NCBI RefSeq assembly: GCF_020982545.1
Contig: NZ_JAJKLK010000005.1
Location: 124,001-188,000, forward strand
Length of the DNA stretch: 64,000 nt
Direction of reading: 5' to 3'
From: Streptomyces sp. MNU76
GTDB taxonomy: Bacteria; Actinomycetota; Actinomycetes; Streptomycetales; Streptomycetaceae
This document shows, piece after piece, positions 25,629 through 32,699 of this stretch (position 1 is its first letter; every line of letters starts with the position of its first letter). The translations under genes and the position numbers were made by a program. Below the pieces are notes generated by a model. It had not been told where the DNA came from, searched no databases, and saw only the letters and a list, made by a program, of their open reading frames with translations.

Positions 25629-25850
25629 ATGCCACGCCCCAGCGGATTCACCTACACCGAGCACTCCGACAGCACCGTGACGATCGACCACCACGGCCGC
25701 GCGGCCACGACGCTGCGCGGCCCACGAGCCGCCCGGTTCCTCGCCGAGGTCGCGGCGGGCGACCCACAGCTGGTCATGGCCCGCTGGACCGGGAACTACC
25801 GACGGGGCAACGAACGCACGGCCCGGGAGCACCCCCGCAACCGCCGCTGA
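25629..25850 (+). CDS. Small conserved hypothetical protein
   Basis: 73 aa (MPRPSGFTYTEHSDSTVTID...). It is basic, has no signal peptide or membrane segment, and its LRGPRAARFLAEVAAGD stretch suggests a compact helix. Similar small proteins are common in Streptomyces genomes. Function unknown. It stands alone between the polyol operon and the TerD-like gene, 119 bp after the dehydrogenase. Confidence 0.7.
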   Translation: MPRPSGFTYTEHSDSTVTIDHHGRAATTLRGPRAARFLAEVAAGDPQLVMARWTGNYRRGNERTAREHPRNRR

Positions 25851-25915
25851 CCCGAACGGCCGCCCGGCACGCCTGGGTAAGGGAACGGTAAAGCGGCTTG
25901 AATCGTTCACCCGGC

Positions 25916-27134
25916 ATGACCGCTATGACCCCCGGCTCGAACATCCCGCTGCCCGTCACCCGCGTCGCGGTGGACGTCGCCGCGCCCGTGCGGCTCGACG
26001 TCTCGGGCCTGCTGCTCACCGCCGACGGCAAGGTGCGCTCGGACGACGACTTCATCTTCTACAACCAGCCCAGCGGCCCGGGCGTGACGTACCGCTCCGG
26101 CGGCGGCACGACCCCCGACTCGATCACGGTGGACACGACGGCCGTGCCCCCGGGCATCGAGAAGATCGTCGTCACGGCCAGTCCGGACGCGGCCGGCCAG
26201 ACCTTCCAGGGCATCGAACCGACGGCCACGATCCGCGACGCGGCCAGCGGCGCGGCGATCGCCACCTTCACCCCGCCGCAGCTGGGCTCGGAGACGGCCC
26301 TGGTGATCGTGGAGGTCTATCTGCGCAACGGCGCGTGGAAGGCGCGCGCGGTCGGCCAGGGGTACGCGAACGGCCTCGCGGGCATCGCGACGGACTTCGG
26401 CGTCACCGTGGAGGAACCCGCCCCGGCCCCGGCCCAGCCCGTCGCCCCGCCCGCCCCCGCCATGCGGCCCCGGCCGCCCCGCCTGCCCCGGCCATGGACC
26501 CCGCGTCGCCGCGCCCCGGCACCCCGCCCCTCCGGCCCCGCCCGCGCCCGGTGCCGGGAAGATCAACCTGGACAAGGGCCGCGTCAGCCTCCAGAAGAAC
26601 CAGACGGTCTCCCTGGTCAAGGGCGGCCGCCCGCTGCTCTCGCAGGTCAAGATGGGCCTCGGCTGGGAGCCGGCGTACCGGGGCAAGGACATCGACCTGG
26701 ACGCGTCGGTCATCGCGTACGGCCCCCAGCGCAACCACATCGACAGCTGCTACTTCGGCAAGCTGTCCATCGTCAATGGGGCGATCAAGCACTCCGGCGA
26801 CAACCTCACCGGTGAGGGCGGGGGCGACGACGAGGTGATCGTGGTCGACCTCGGCCGGCTCCCCCAGGAGGTCACCGGGCTGGTCTTCACCGTCAACTCC
26901 TTCTCCGGCCAGAAGTTCACCGAGGTCGCCAAGGCCTACTGCCGCCTCCTCGACGCCGCGACCGGCGAGGAGCTGGTCCGCTTCGACCTCACGAACGCCG
27001 AGGCCCAGACCGGCGTGATGATGGCCAAGATGATCAAGCAGTTCTCCGGCGAGTGGGAGATGACGGCGATGGGCGACTTCGTGAAGTCCCGCACGGTCAG
27101 GGGGATGGTGAAGCCGGCGGCCCAGGCGCTCTGA
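25916..27134 (+). pseudogene. Two-domain TerD-family gene with frameshifts in its Pro/Ala linker
   Basis: The N-terminal TerD domain (PLPVTRVAVDVAAPVRLDVS, VRSDDDFIFYNQP, a calcium-site stretch) runs in one frame to about 26458. The linker continues sensibly in a second frame (AAPAAPPAPAMDPAS, about 26464-26520). The second TerD domain is in a third frame from about 26523 (PGAGKINLDKGRVSLQKNQ, then DIDLDASVIAYGP) to the stop at 27134. Each change equals one missing base in C/G runs. TerD proteins act in tellurite/stress response. As read, the protein is split. Sequence error is a real possibility, since both domains are otherwise intact. Confidence 0.8.
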
Positions 27135-27156
27135 GAGCACATCCGCCCCGTACACG

Positions 27157-27190
27157 ACGCCGGGCGCCCCCAAGAGGGTGCGCCCGGCGT
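27157..27190. terminator. Bidirectional hairpin between TerD-like and Trypco1-like genes
   Basis: A perfect 11-bp stem (ACGCCGGGCGC, 27157-27167, with 27180-27190), extended by CCC/GGG inside, lies between two convergent genes. Confidence 0.65.
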
Positions 27191-27242
27191 GTGCCGCGGC
27201 AGGACGACAGCGAGGCCGCCCGTCACTCCATCGGCGCTCCCG

Positions 27243-27614
27243 TCACCTGACGTCCGCCCGTTCGGCCGCCTGCTCGGCGAGGTGCTCCTTGACGGACAGG
27301 GGTACGGCGATGTCTTCCAACGACCGCCCCTCGGCCGCCACGCCCAGGACGGCCGTCACCAGCCCGCCGGTGATCATCAGGGCCGCTCCGACCGCGTAGC
27401 CGAGGAAGAGGTCGGGCCGCCGGCCGGCCTGCCGAAAGCCGTCCATCATCTCGGCCGCCGCGGCGGTCACCGGTGCCAGCGCCTCCCGCAGGCTCTGCTC
27501 GGCGGTCTGCAGCCGGTCGCCCAGTCCGACGGCCCCGGTACCGACTCGGCTGTTGGCGGGCGCCACGGCGACGGTTGTTCCGTCGGCGAGGGAAAAGGTC
27601 ACGACGTCTGACAT
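27243..27614 (-). CDS. CU044_2847/Trypco1-like protein with an atypical hydrophobic C-terminus
   Basis: 123 aa. The first about 65 residues (VVTFSLADGTTVAVAPAN..., QTAEQSLREALAPVTAAAAE) look like the trypsin-co-occurring domain (Trypco1) family. Where the family normally continues PDEVEVxFGxxL, this protein reads PDLFLGYAVGAALMITGGLV and TAVLGVAAEGRSLEDIAVPL, a membrane segment and tail that resemble the end of an MFS exporter. It may be a fusion made by deletion. It lies beside a trypsin-domain fragment, the expected partner of Trypco1. Confidence 0.6.
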   Translation of the reverse strand: MSDVVTFSLADGTTVAVAPANSRVGTGAVGLGDRLQTAEQSLREALAPVTAAAAEMMDGFRQAGRRPDLFLGYAVGAALMITGGLVTAVLGVAAEGRSLEDIAVPLSVKEHLAEQAAERADVR

Positions 27615-27636
27615 GAGGGCCTTTCTCGGGCTCGGT

Positions 27637-28250
27637 TCAGGGGGCGGTGCAGAACTTGGCGGTGGTGTCCGGCCGCTCGGCGGGCTTCAGGTCGGCGCTG
27701 ATCCTGTCGAGCGCCTTGAGGTGCTCGGCGAGCACCTCCTGTTTCCGCTCCGAGCGCAGGTGGACGAAGTAGTCGACGACCGCGCGGTAGAAGGCCGCTG
27801 CCAGCTCGGGGGCCATCGTGTCGGCGGCGCTGAAGCAGAGGGTGCGGGCGTCGTCCTGGAGGATCCCGGCGACGAGTCGCTGGGCGTCCCGGGGGTTCTC
27901 GGGCGGCATGACCCCCCGGACGGCGGAGAAGGCCGAACTGCCCTCGCCGCCGACCCAGCGGCGCTGGGTGGTCGCGTCGGCCAGATGGGCGACCAGGTTC
28001 CTGGTGTCCTCGTTCGCTGTGAACATGGCGATGAGTCGGCCGACACCTGCACGGGCACGTCCTTCGTGACGGCGCTCGTGACGCGGACATGCGCGTCGGC
28101 GCTGTCCGGCGAGGCCCCGGCCTCGGCGACGACGTGCGCGCAGGTGAGCACGTGCCGACTGTCCAGGAGGACGCCTGCTCCACGGGGCCGACCGCTGTCG
28201 TCGTCCACTCTGACGCGCCAGGGATTCTCACCGTGGCGATGCCGCTGCAT
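27637..28250 (-). pseudogene. Chimeric remnant: trypsin-like N-terminus joined out of frame to solute-binding-protein-like C-terminus
   Basis: From 28250 to about 28030 the frame encodes the first third of a trypsin-like protease (NPWRVRV, GAGVLLDSRHVLTCAHVV with the catalytic His). The Asp and Ser segments are absent. From 28026 another frame reads MFTANEDTRNLVAHLADATT, QRRWVGGEG, RGVMPPENP and FSAADTMAPELAAAFYRAV to the stop at 27637, resembling the C-terminal third of a family 1 solute-binding protein. Two genes seem to have lost their middles and been joined. The 27637-28026 part might still be translated (129 aa). Confidence 0.6.
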
Positions 28251-28438
28251 GCGGTCACCCTGCCACGGGCGTGCCCTTCCGCCCTGGCGTCGCGTCCCTC
28301 CTGGGCCGTCGCACGGCGCTGCCCCGCAGAAGTGGACTGACGTCCGAGGGGTGACTGTCGCGCGGAGCGTGGACGGGAGGGACGCGGCAGAACGGGGCCG
28401 GGTCCGCCCCCCGCGCGGTCAGGTCATCGCGCAGGGCG

Positions 28439-29458
28439 TCACTGGATGACCCCGCTGTACGCGTTCAGCGCCGGCTGCCCGCCCAGGTGCGCGTAGAGCA
28501 CGGTGGAGTCCGCCTCGATCTCGCCGCGCTCGATCAGGTCGACCATCCCCGCCATGGACTTGCCCTCGTAGACGGGGTCGGTGACCATGCCCTCGGTGCG
28601 TGCCGCGAGTTGCATGGCGACGAGGGTGGCGTCGTCCGGGACGCCGTAGATCCCGGCGTGGTACCGCTCGTCCAGTTCCACGTCGGCGACGGTCAACTCT
28701 CGCTTGAGGCCGATGAGTTGCCCGGTGTTGTGCGCGATCCGAGCGATCTGCTCACGGGTGCTGTCCGGCTTGGCCGAGGCGTCGATGCCGATGACCCGGC
28801 GCGGCCGCCCACCCGCCTCCTCCAGCGCGGCGAAACCGGCCACCATGCCGGCCTGGGTCGAGCCGGTCACCGAGCACACGATCACCGTGTCGAAGAAGAC
28901 GCCCAACTCCCGCTCCTGCTCGGCCACTTCGTACGCCCAGCCGGCGAAGCCCAGGCCGCCGAGAGGATGGTCGGAGGCACCGGCCGGGATGGCGTACGGC
29001 TTGCCGCCACTCTCTTCGACCTCCCTGAGCGCCAGTTCCCAGCTCTCCTTGAAGCCGATACCGAAGCCGGCCCGGACGAGCCGTACGTCGGCGCCCGCCA
29101 GGCGGCTGATCAGGATGTTGCCGACCTTGTCGTAGACGGCGTCCGGCCAGTCGACCCAGCTCTCCTGCACGAGCACGCACTTGAGCCCGACGCGCGCGGC
29201 CACGGCGGCGACCTGACGGGTGTGGTTGGACTGCACACCACCGATGGAGACAAGAGTGTCGCAGCCCTGCGCGAGCGCGTCGGCGACCAGGTACTCCAGC
29301 TTGCGGGTCTTGTTGCCGCCGTAGGCGATACCGGAGTTGCAGTCCTCTCGCTTGGCCCAGACGGCGGCGCCGCCCAGATGGGCGGTCAGCCGCTCCAGCG
29401 GGTGCACCGGTGAGGGCCCGAAGAGGAGCGGATAGCGCTCGAAGGAAGAAAGGGACAC
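28439..29458 (-). CDS. acdS: 1-aminocyclopropane-1-carboxylate deaminase
   Basis: 339-aa PLP enzyme that breaks down ACC, the plant ethylene precursor, to 2-oxobutyrate and ammonia. The PLP Lys is in [12 protein letters not shown] and the nucleophile Ser in [13 protein letters not shown]. Residues that separate true ACC deaminase from D-cysteine desulfhydrase are present: Glu after Tyr in [12 protein letters not shown] and Leu in [11 protein letters not shown]. The length equals that of characterised AcdS proteins. It follows a GntR gene by 30 bp, its likely regulator. The trait is typical of plant-associated bacteria, in keeping with the pectin genes. Confidence 0.93.
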   Translation of the reverse strand: MSLSSFERYPLLFGPSPVHPLERLTAHLGGAAVWAKREDCNSGIAYGGNKTRKLEYLVADALAQGCDTLVSIGGVQSNHTRQVAAVAARVGLKCVLVQESWVDWPDAVYDKVGNILISRLAGADVRLVRAGFGIGFKESWELALREVEESGGKPYAIPAGASDHPLGGLGFAGWAYEVAEQERELGVFFDTVIVCSVTGSTQAGMVAGFAALEEAGGRPRRVIGIDASAKPDSTREQIARIAHNTGQLIGLKRELTVADVELDERYHAGIYGVPDDATLVAMQLAARTEGMVTDPVYEGKSMAGMVDLIERGEIEADSTVLYAHLGGQPALNAYSGVIQ

Positions 29459-29488
29459 GGGTCCTCCCGGGGATGTCCTTGGAGTGGG

Positions 29489-30244
29489 TCAGTGGTCCGC
29501 CGCGCCGGCGGCTTGCTGGTCGACGACCTCGGCCCGGGGTCCGCCTGCTCGCCCGGCTTCCTCGGCTTTTTCGCCCTCGTCGCTCTCGTCGCCCTCTTCG
29601 CTCTCGTCGACGAGCGCGGCCAGGCCGTGCCAGATCTCCGCCGTGACACGGACCGCCTCGTCGGTCTCGCCGGCCGCGCAGGCCTCGATCAGCTGCTCGT
29701 GCAGTCCGGCCGAGCGGCAGTTGCCGCCCTCGCCGAAGCGCCGGCGCTCCAGTCGGCGGATGAGCGGGGTGTAGCGGGCGATGGTGGCGGCCGCGGCGTG
29801 GTTGCCGCTCACCCGGACGAGGACGTCGTGGAGTTCGTCGTCGGCGACGAGGGCGGCGTCCACGTCGCCGGTGCGGACGGCGGCGGCGAACCGCTCGTTG
29901 GCCGAGCGCATGGTCTCGACGTCCGCCGCGAACAGCCGGGGCACGGCGGTCCGGGTGGCCAGTTCGTGCATGGCCCCGACGACGGCCGCGGCGTCCCGCA
30001 CATCGGCGGCCACGACGGGCGTGACCCGCGTGTAGCTCTGCGGCTTGCTCTCCAGGAGCCCCTCGTCCACCAGCCGCGAGAACGCCTCCCGCACCGGCGC
30101 CCGGGACAGCCCCAGCAACTCCGCGAACTCGGCGTCGCGCACCACCGCGCCGGGCTCGATCTCCCCGGCCACGATGGCGTCCCGGATGGCTTGGTAGGCA
30201 CGGTCCCTGAGCAGGGTCCGCCCGACCGGTCGTATGGCCTCCAT
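29489..30244 (-). CDS. GntR-family regulator (FadR/FCD) upstream of acdS
   Basis: 251 aa. The winged helix includes EIEPGAVVRDAEFAELLGLS, then RAPVREAFSRL. The FCD domain has DDELHDVLVRVSGN and GLHEQLIEACAAG with metal-site His residues. The tail is unusually rich in Glu/Asp (ESEEGDESDEGEKAEEAG) and probably disordered. It is in the same direction as and immediately before acdS, so it likely senses ACC or a related amino acid and controls both genes. Confidence 0.9.
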   Translation of the reverse strand: MEAIRPVGRTLLRDRAYQAIRDAIVAGEIEPGAVVRDAEFAELLGLSRAPVREAFSRLVDEGLLESKPQSYTRVTPVVAADVRDAAAVVGAMHELATRTAVPRLFAADVETMRSANERFAAAVRTGDVDAALVADDELHDVLVRVSGNHAAAATIARYTPLIRRLERRRFGEGGNCRSAGLHEQLIEACAAGETDEAVRVTAEIWHGLAALVDESEEGDESDEGEKAEEAGRAGGPRAEVVDQQAAGAADH

Positions 30245-30282
30245 GGACTGAAATGTTAGATGTCAGTACGGGCTACGAACAA

Positions 30283-30322
30283 GAGTGTGGCCCGTGCCCC
30301 CACTGGGACACGGGCCACACTC
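30283..30322 (-). terminator. Strong hairpin after the TROVE gene
   Basis: A perfect 14-bp stem (30283-30296 with 30309-30322, GAGTGTGGCCCGTG) starts 26 bp beyond the TROVE stop. It ends the RNA-TROVE transcription unit before the GntR gene. Confidence 0.7.
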
Positions 30323-30347
30323 ACCTCGTCGGTCAGCGGCCGAGGGG

Positions 30348-31934
30348 TCACTCCACCGCCCACGGCCAGTCGGCGTCCCGTGCCGCCTCCAGCAGCGGAA
30401 CCATCCGGAAGGCGGCGTCCGAGAGACCGCCGAAGGTGTGCCGGTTCGCCTTTCCCGAGGGGCCGTGGCCCGCCCGGTACCCGGCGAGGTTCCAGGTGTA
30501 GACCGGGACGTCGGCCGGCACCTGCGCGGTCGGGTCGCCGTAGTGGCTGTAGGTGGCCTGTTCGTCGGTGACGATCAGCACCCGGTCGTGCTTCTTGTAG
30601 TGGCGGCGGACGGCCTCGGTGGTGTCGGTGCCGCCCAGGTCGCCGAAGCGGCCGATGATCTTCAGCACGGACTCGCCCGCGCCGAACCTCACCGCCCGGC
30701 TCGTGCTCCCGAACTCGACGAGATCCGCGTCGGCCGCCCGCAGCGCGAGCGCCGTGCCGAAGATCGCCGCCGCGTCGGCGTACGTGAGCGACGAGCGGTC
30801 GGTCAGCCGCGAGTAGAACATCGAACCCGAGCGGTCGACCAGGACCAGGGTCCGGCCCGGGAGCGCGGGGACGTTGGCCAGCGAGTGGCCGAGCGCCTGC
30901 TCCAGCGGGTACGCCCAGCGCAGCGAGGGCACGTGCCGGTACGCCGAGAGGTAGCGGAACGGGAACTGCCGCGACCGCGCGACCTCCGCCGGGTCACTGA
31001 TCCGTGCCGCCACCTGGGCCGCGGCCTCGTCGGAGACGCCCGCCTCGTCGAAGTTCCGCAGGTTCCTCACCAGAGCCATGGCCCCCATGGACGGAATGAC
31101 GGCCTCCCAGGCCGCCTTGTCCATCGGCCCCTGCAGCCAACCGGCCAACGCCTCCCAGGTGATGCCCGCGTCCGCGAGCCGCTGGGCGCCCCCCGAGCCG
31201 GTCACGACCCTGCGCCGCTTCGCGGGCCGCAGCTCCATCAGGTCACGGTGTGCCGCGAGCACGGGCAGCGACCTGGGCACGACCGCCGTGTCCGGGTTGT
31301 GGCGCCGGTCGAGGGCGTACTGGAACAGGTCGCCCTGCCACGGCTTGGCCGGGTCCGGCGCCGCGTGCACCAGGTTCAGGATGTCACCGAAGCGGTAGCC
31401 CTTGGACGCGGTGTCGTACTTCAGCAGCGACTTGGGGTGGTAGAGCCGTCGTACGGCGTCGGCGACGCCCCGCTTCACGGGCTTGGGCAGGGCGCGCCCG
31501 TACCGCGAGGTCCAGTAGGCGAGCAGCTCGCCCGGCTCGTCCGGGCGCCGCAGCACCGAGTCGACGACCTGGCGGTTGGTGGGCCCGTCGGTGACGCCCG
31601 CGTCGAGCCGTGCCTTCACGTACTCGGCGGCGCCCACGATCGAGGCCGTACGGAGGTTTCCCTCCCCGCGCAGCCAGCCGAGCAGCCCGGCCGTCCACAC
31701 CGGGTCGGTGACGGCGAGTCGGCGTACGAGCGCGGCGAACCGGTCGTCGCGGTCCTCGCCGCTCTCGTAGAAGGTCTTCTGCGCGACGAAGTTGGCGAGC
31801 GAGAGCAGGAACAGCTCCGAGCGCTCGTCCCGCTCACGGCCCCGGCCGCCCTCGTACGTACGGAGCACTCGCCCCGTCGAGGTGACCCGGGAGGTGGGCT
31901 GCGCCTTGCCTGCCTTCGTGTTGAATCGCGCCAT
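30348..31934 (-). CDS. rsr: TROVE-domain protein, bacterial Ro60 orthologue (Rsr)
   Basis: 528 aa. The N-terminal HEAT-repeat ring (residues about 30-350) contains SELFLLSLANFVAQKTFYES, LRTASIVGAAEYVKARL and SLLKYDTASKGYRFGDILNL. The C-terminal von Willebrand-like domain has the MIDAS motif DRSGS (VLVDRSGSMFYSRL) and GGTDTTEAV. Ro proteins bind Y RNAs on the outside of the ring and misfolded RNA ends in the hole, assisting RNA quality control with PNPase. The start ATG at 31934 follows a GGGGGGA site. Two Y-RNA-like genes lie directly upstream on the same strand, so protein and RNA partners appear to form one unit. Confidence 0.93.
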   Translation of the reverse strand: MARFNTKAGKAQPTSRVTSTGRVLRTYEGGRGRERDERSELFLLSLANFVAQKTFYESGEDRDDRFAALVRRLAVTDPVWTAGLLGWLRGEGNLRTASIVGAAEYVKARLDAGVTDGPTNRQVVDSVLRRPDEPGELLAYWTSRYGRALPKPVKRGVADAVRRLYHPKSLLKYDTASKGYRFGDILNLVHAAPDPAKPWQGDLFQYALDRRHNPDTAVVPRSLPVLAAHRDLMELRPAKRRRVVTGSGGAQRLADAGITWEALAGWLQGPMDKAAWEAVIPSMGAMALVRNLRNFDEAGVSDEAAAQVAARISDPAEVARSRQFPFRYLSAYRHVPSLRWAYPLEQALGHSLANVPALPGRTLVLVDRSGSMFYSRLTDRSSLTYADAAAIFGTALALRAADADLVEFGSTSRAVRFGAGESVLKIIGRFGDLGGTDTTEAVRRHYKKHDRVLIVTDEQATYSHYGDPTAQVPADVPVYTWNLAGYRAGHGPSGKANRHTFGGLSDAAFRMVPLLEAARDADWPWAVE

Positions 31935-32054
31935 GATGAATCCCCCCGAATTCTTCAGCACTTCGGACTTCGTGCGTGGAATTCCTGTTCCGATACCGGG
32001 TTTCGGATATCGACCTTCAGATGTCTGATTTCTGGGAGGAGGCGCGGCAGAGGG

Positions 32055-32215
32055 AAGGGGCCCGAGGTCGAATTCGGCGGCGGCGCTTATCAACTGGCGC
32101 GTCTTCCGTTCCGCCACACCGACCCTGGGTCGATGACGGGATTCGAACCCGCATGAGGAGCCGTCCCCACCAGTTCCCGAAGTATCCGCTGCCTTCGCAC
32201 CGGGCACCCACCATC
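32055..32215 (-). ncRNA. Y-RNA-like RNA 2 with a permuted class II (Leu/Ser-type) tRNA module
   Basis: Read on the minus strand: a Ro-type stem (GGGTGCCC and GGTGCGAA at 32209-32194 pairing with TTCGACC, bulged TC, GGGCCCC at 32072-32057, with a single bulged G in the 5' strand); an inner helix GGC-A-GCGG/CCGC-C-GCC; AACTGG (32170-32175) pairing with CCAGTT (32092-32097) as an anticodon-type stem; a variable-arm hairpin GGGG-ACGG-CTCC; a T arm GCGGGTTCGAATCCCGT (32136-32152); acceptor strand CATCGAC, loop CCAGG, and the other acceptor strand GTCGGTG (7 of 7 pairs); then a D arm (32099-32114). The tRNA order is circularly permuted so that the acceptor end is a closed loop, as in YrlA RNAs. Confidence 0.72.
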
Positions 32216-32222
32216 TGCCGCG

Positions 32223-32250
32223 CCTCCCGAGATCGTGTCGCACCGGGAGG
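32223..32250 (-). terminator. Hairpin between the two Y-RNA-like genes
   Basis: CCTCCCG (minus strand, 32250-32244) pairs perfectly with CGGGAGG (32229-32223), with a 14-nt loop. It could end RNA 1 or mark a processing site between RNA 1 and RNA 2. No T-run follows. Confidence 0.4.
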
Positions 32251-32263
32251 TGCGTAAAGCTTT

Positions 32264-32413
32264 GGGTGTCCAGAGATCGAAGCCGGCGGAACCGACGTAG
32301 GTGCTCTAACCCCTGAGCTACACCGGCGAGTTGGTACCGGTGGCGGGACTCGAACCCGCGGCCGCCCCATTATGAGTGGAAGTAGGTCCTGCCTTCGCAC
32401 CTGGACAGGCACC
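32264..32413 (-). ncRNA. Y-RNA-like RNA 1 with a permuted class I tRNA module
   Basis: Read on the minus strand: TGTCCA (32407-32402) pairs with TGGACA (32272-32267). GGTGCGAA pairs with TTCGATC, with the same bulged G (5') and bulged TC (3') as RNA 2. An inner helix follows (GGC-A-GGACC/GGTTCC-GCC), then TTCCACTCATAATGGGG, which has a perfect CAT-type anticodon loop, then T arm GCGGGTTCGAGTCCCGC (32343-32359), acceptor strand CACCGGT, loop ACCAACTC, acceptor strand GCCGGTG (7 pairs, one G-U) and D arm GCTCAGGGGTTAGAGC (32303-32318). The 3' tRNA half lies before the 5' half. Linked to the TROVE gene and to RNA 2. Confidence 0.75.
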
Positions 32414-32419
32414 ACTCTA
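32414..32419 (-). promoter_or_regulatory. -10 element for the Y-RNA/TROVE unit
   Basis: TAGAGT on the minus strand fits the SigHrdB -10 consensus. Counting 7 bases downstream places the transcript start at about 32407, exactly the first paired base of the Ro-type stem of RNA 1. A possible but weak -35 (TTGGCC) lies 19 bp upstream. Confidence 0.5.
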
Positions 32420-32453
32420 GGAGCCGGGCCACGGGCCGGGCCAACTAATTAAC

Positions 32454-32699
32454 TCACCGCTTCTGCCGCTTCCAGGGCCCGGTGATGGCGAGCAGGATTC
32501 CCGGAGTCCGGATGTCGGCGTAGAGGGTCTTTCCGTCGGGCGAGAAGGTGACACCGGTGAACTCGCTGCACTCCGGCTCCTCGTCGGTGCCGAAGTTCAG
32601 GTCGTTGCGGGCGATCGGGTGGGTACGGCCGCTGTCGGCGGCGCCGAACAGGTGCTGGACACCTTCGCCGTCCTCGGCGAGGACGATGCCGCCGTGCTG
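32454..32699 (-). pseudogene. C-terminal remnant of a PhoX-family (DUF839) phosphatase
   Basis: 81 codons ending at TGA 32454-32456. The frame reads QHGGIVLAEDGEGVQHLFGA, then RTHPIARNDLN, CSEFTGVTFSPDGKTLYADI and TPGILLAITGPWKRQKR, the C-terminal propeller blade and tail of PhoX alkaline phosphatases. No start codon and no N-terminal about 600 residues are present. The fragment begins immediately at the stop codon of the gene at 32700, so a deletion joined the two. It lies 40 bp upstream of the Y-RNA promoter. Confidence 0.72.

Noticed and set aside
32264..32413. Canonical tRNA-Met(CAT) or partial tRNA gene suggested by GCCGGTGTAGCTCAGGGG and the CAT loop
   Set aside because: The 3' half (anticodon loop, T arm, CCA) lies before the 5' half (acceptor, D arm). 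Downstream of the D arm there is no matching anticodon or T arm. The permuted order and flanking helices fit a Y RNA, not a tRNA gene.
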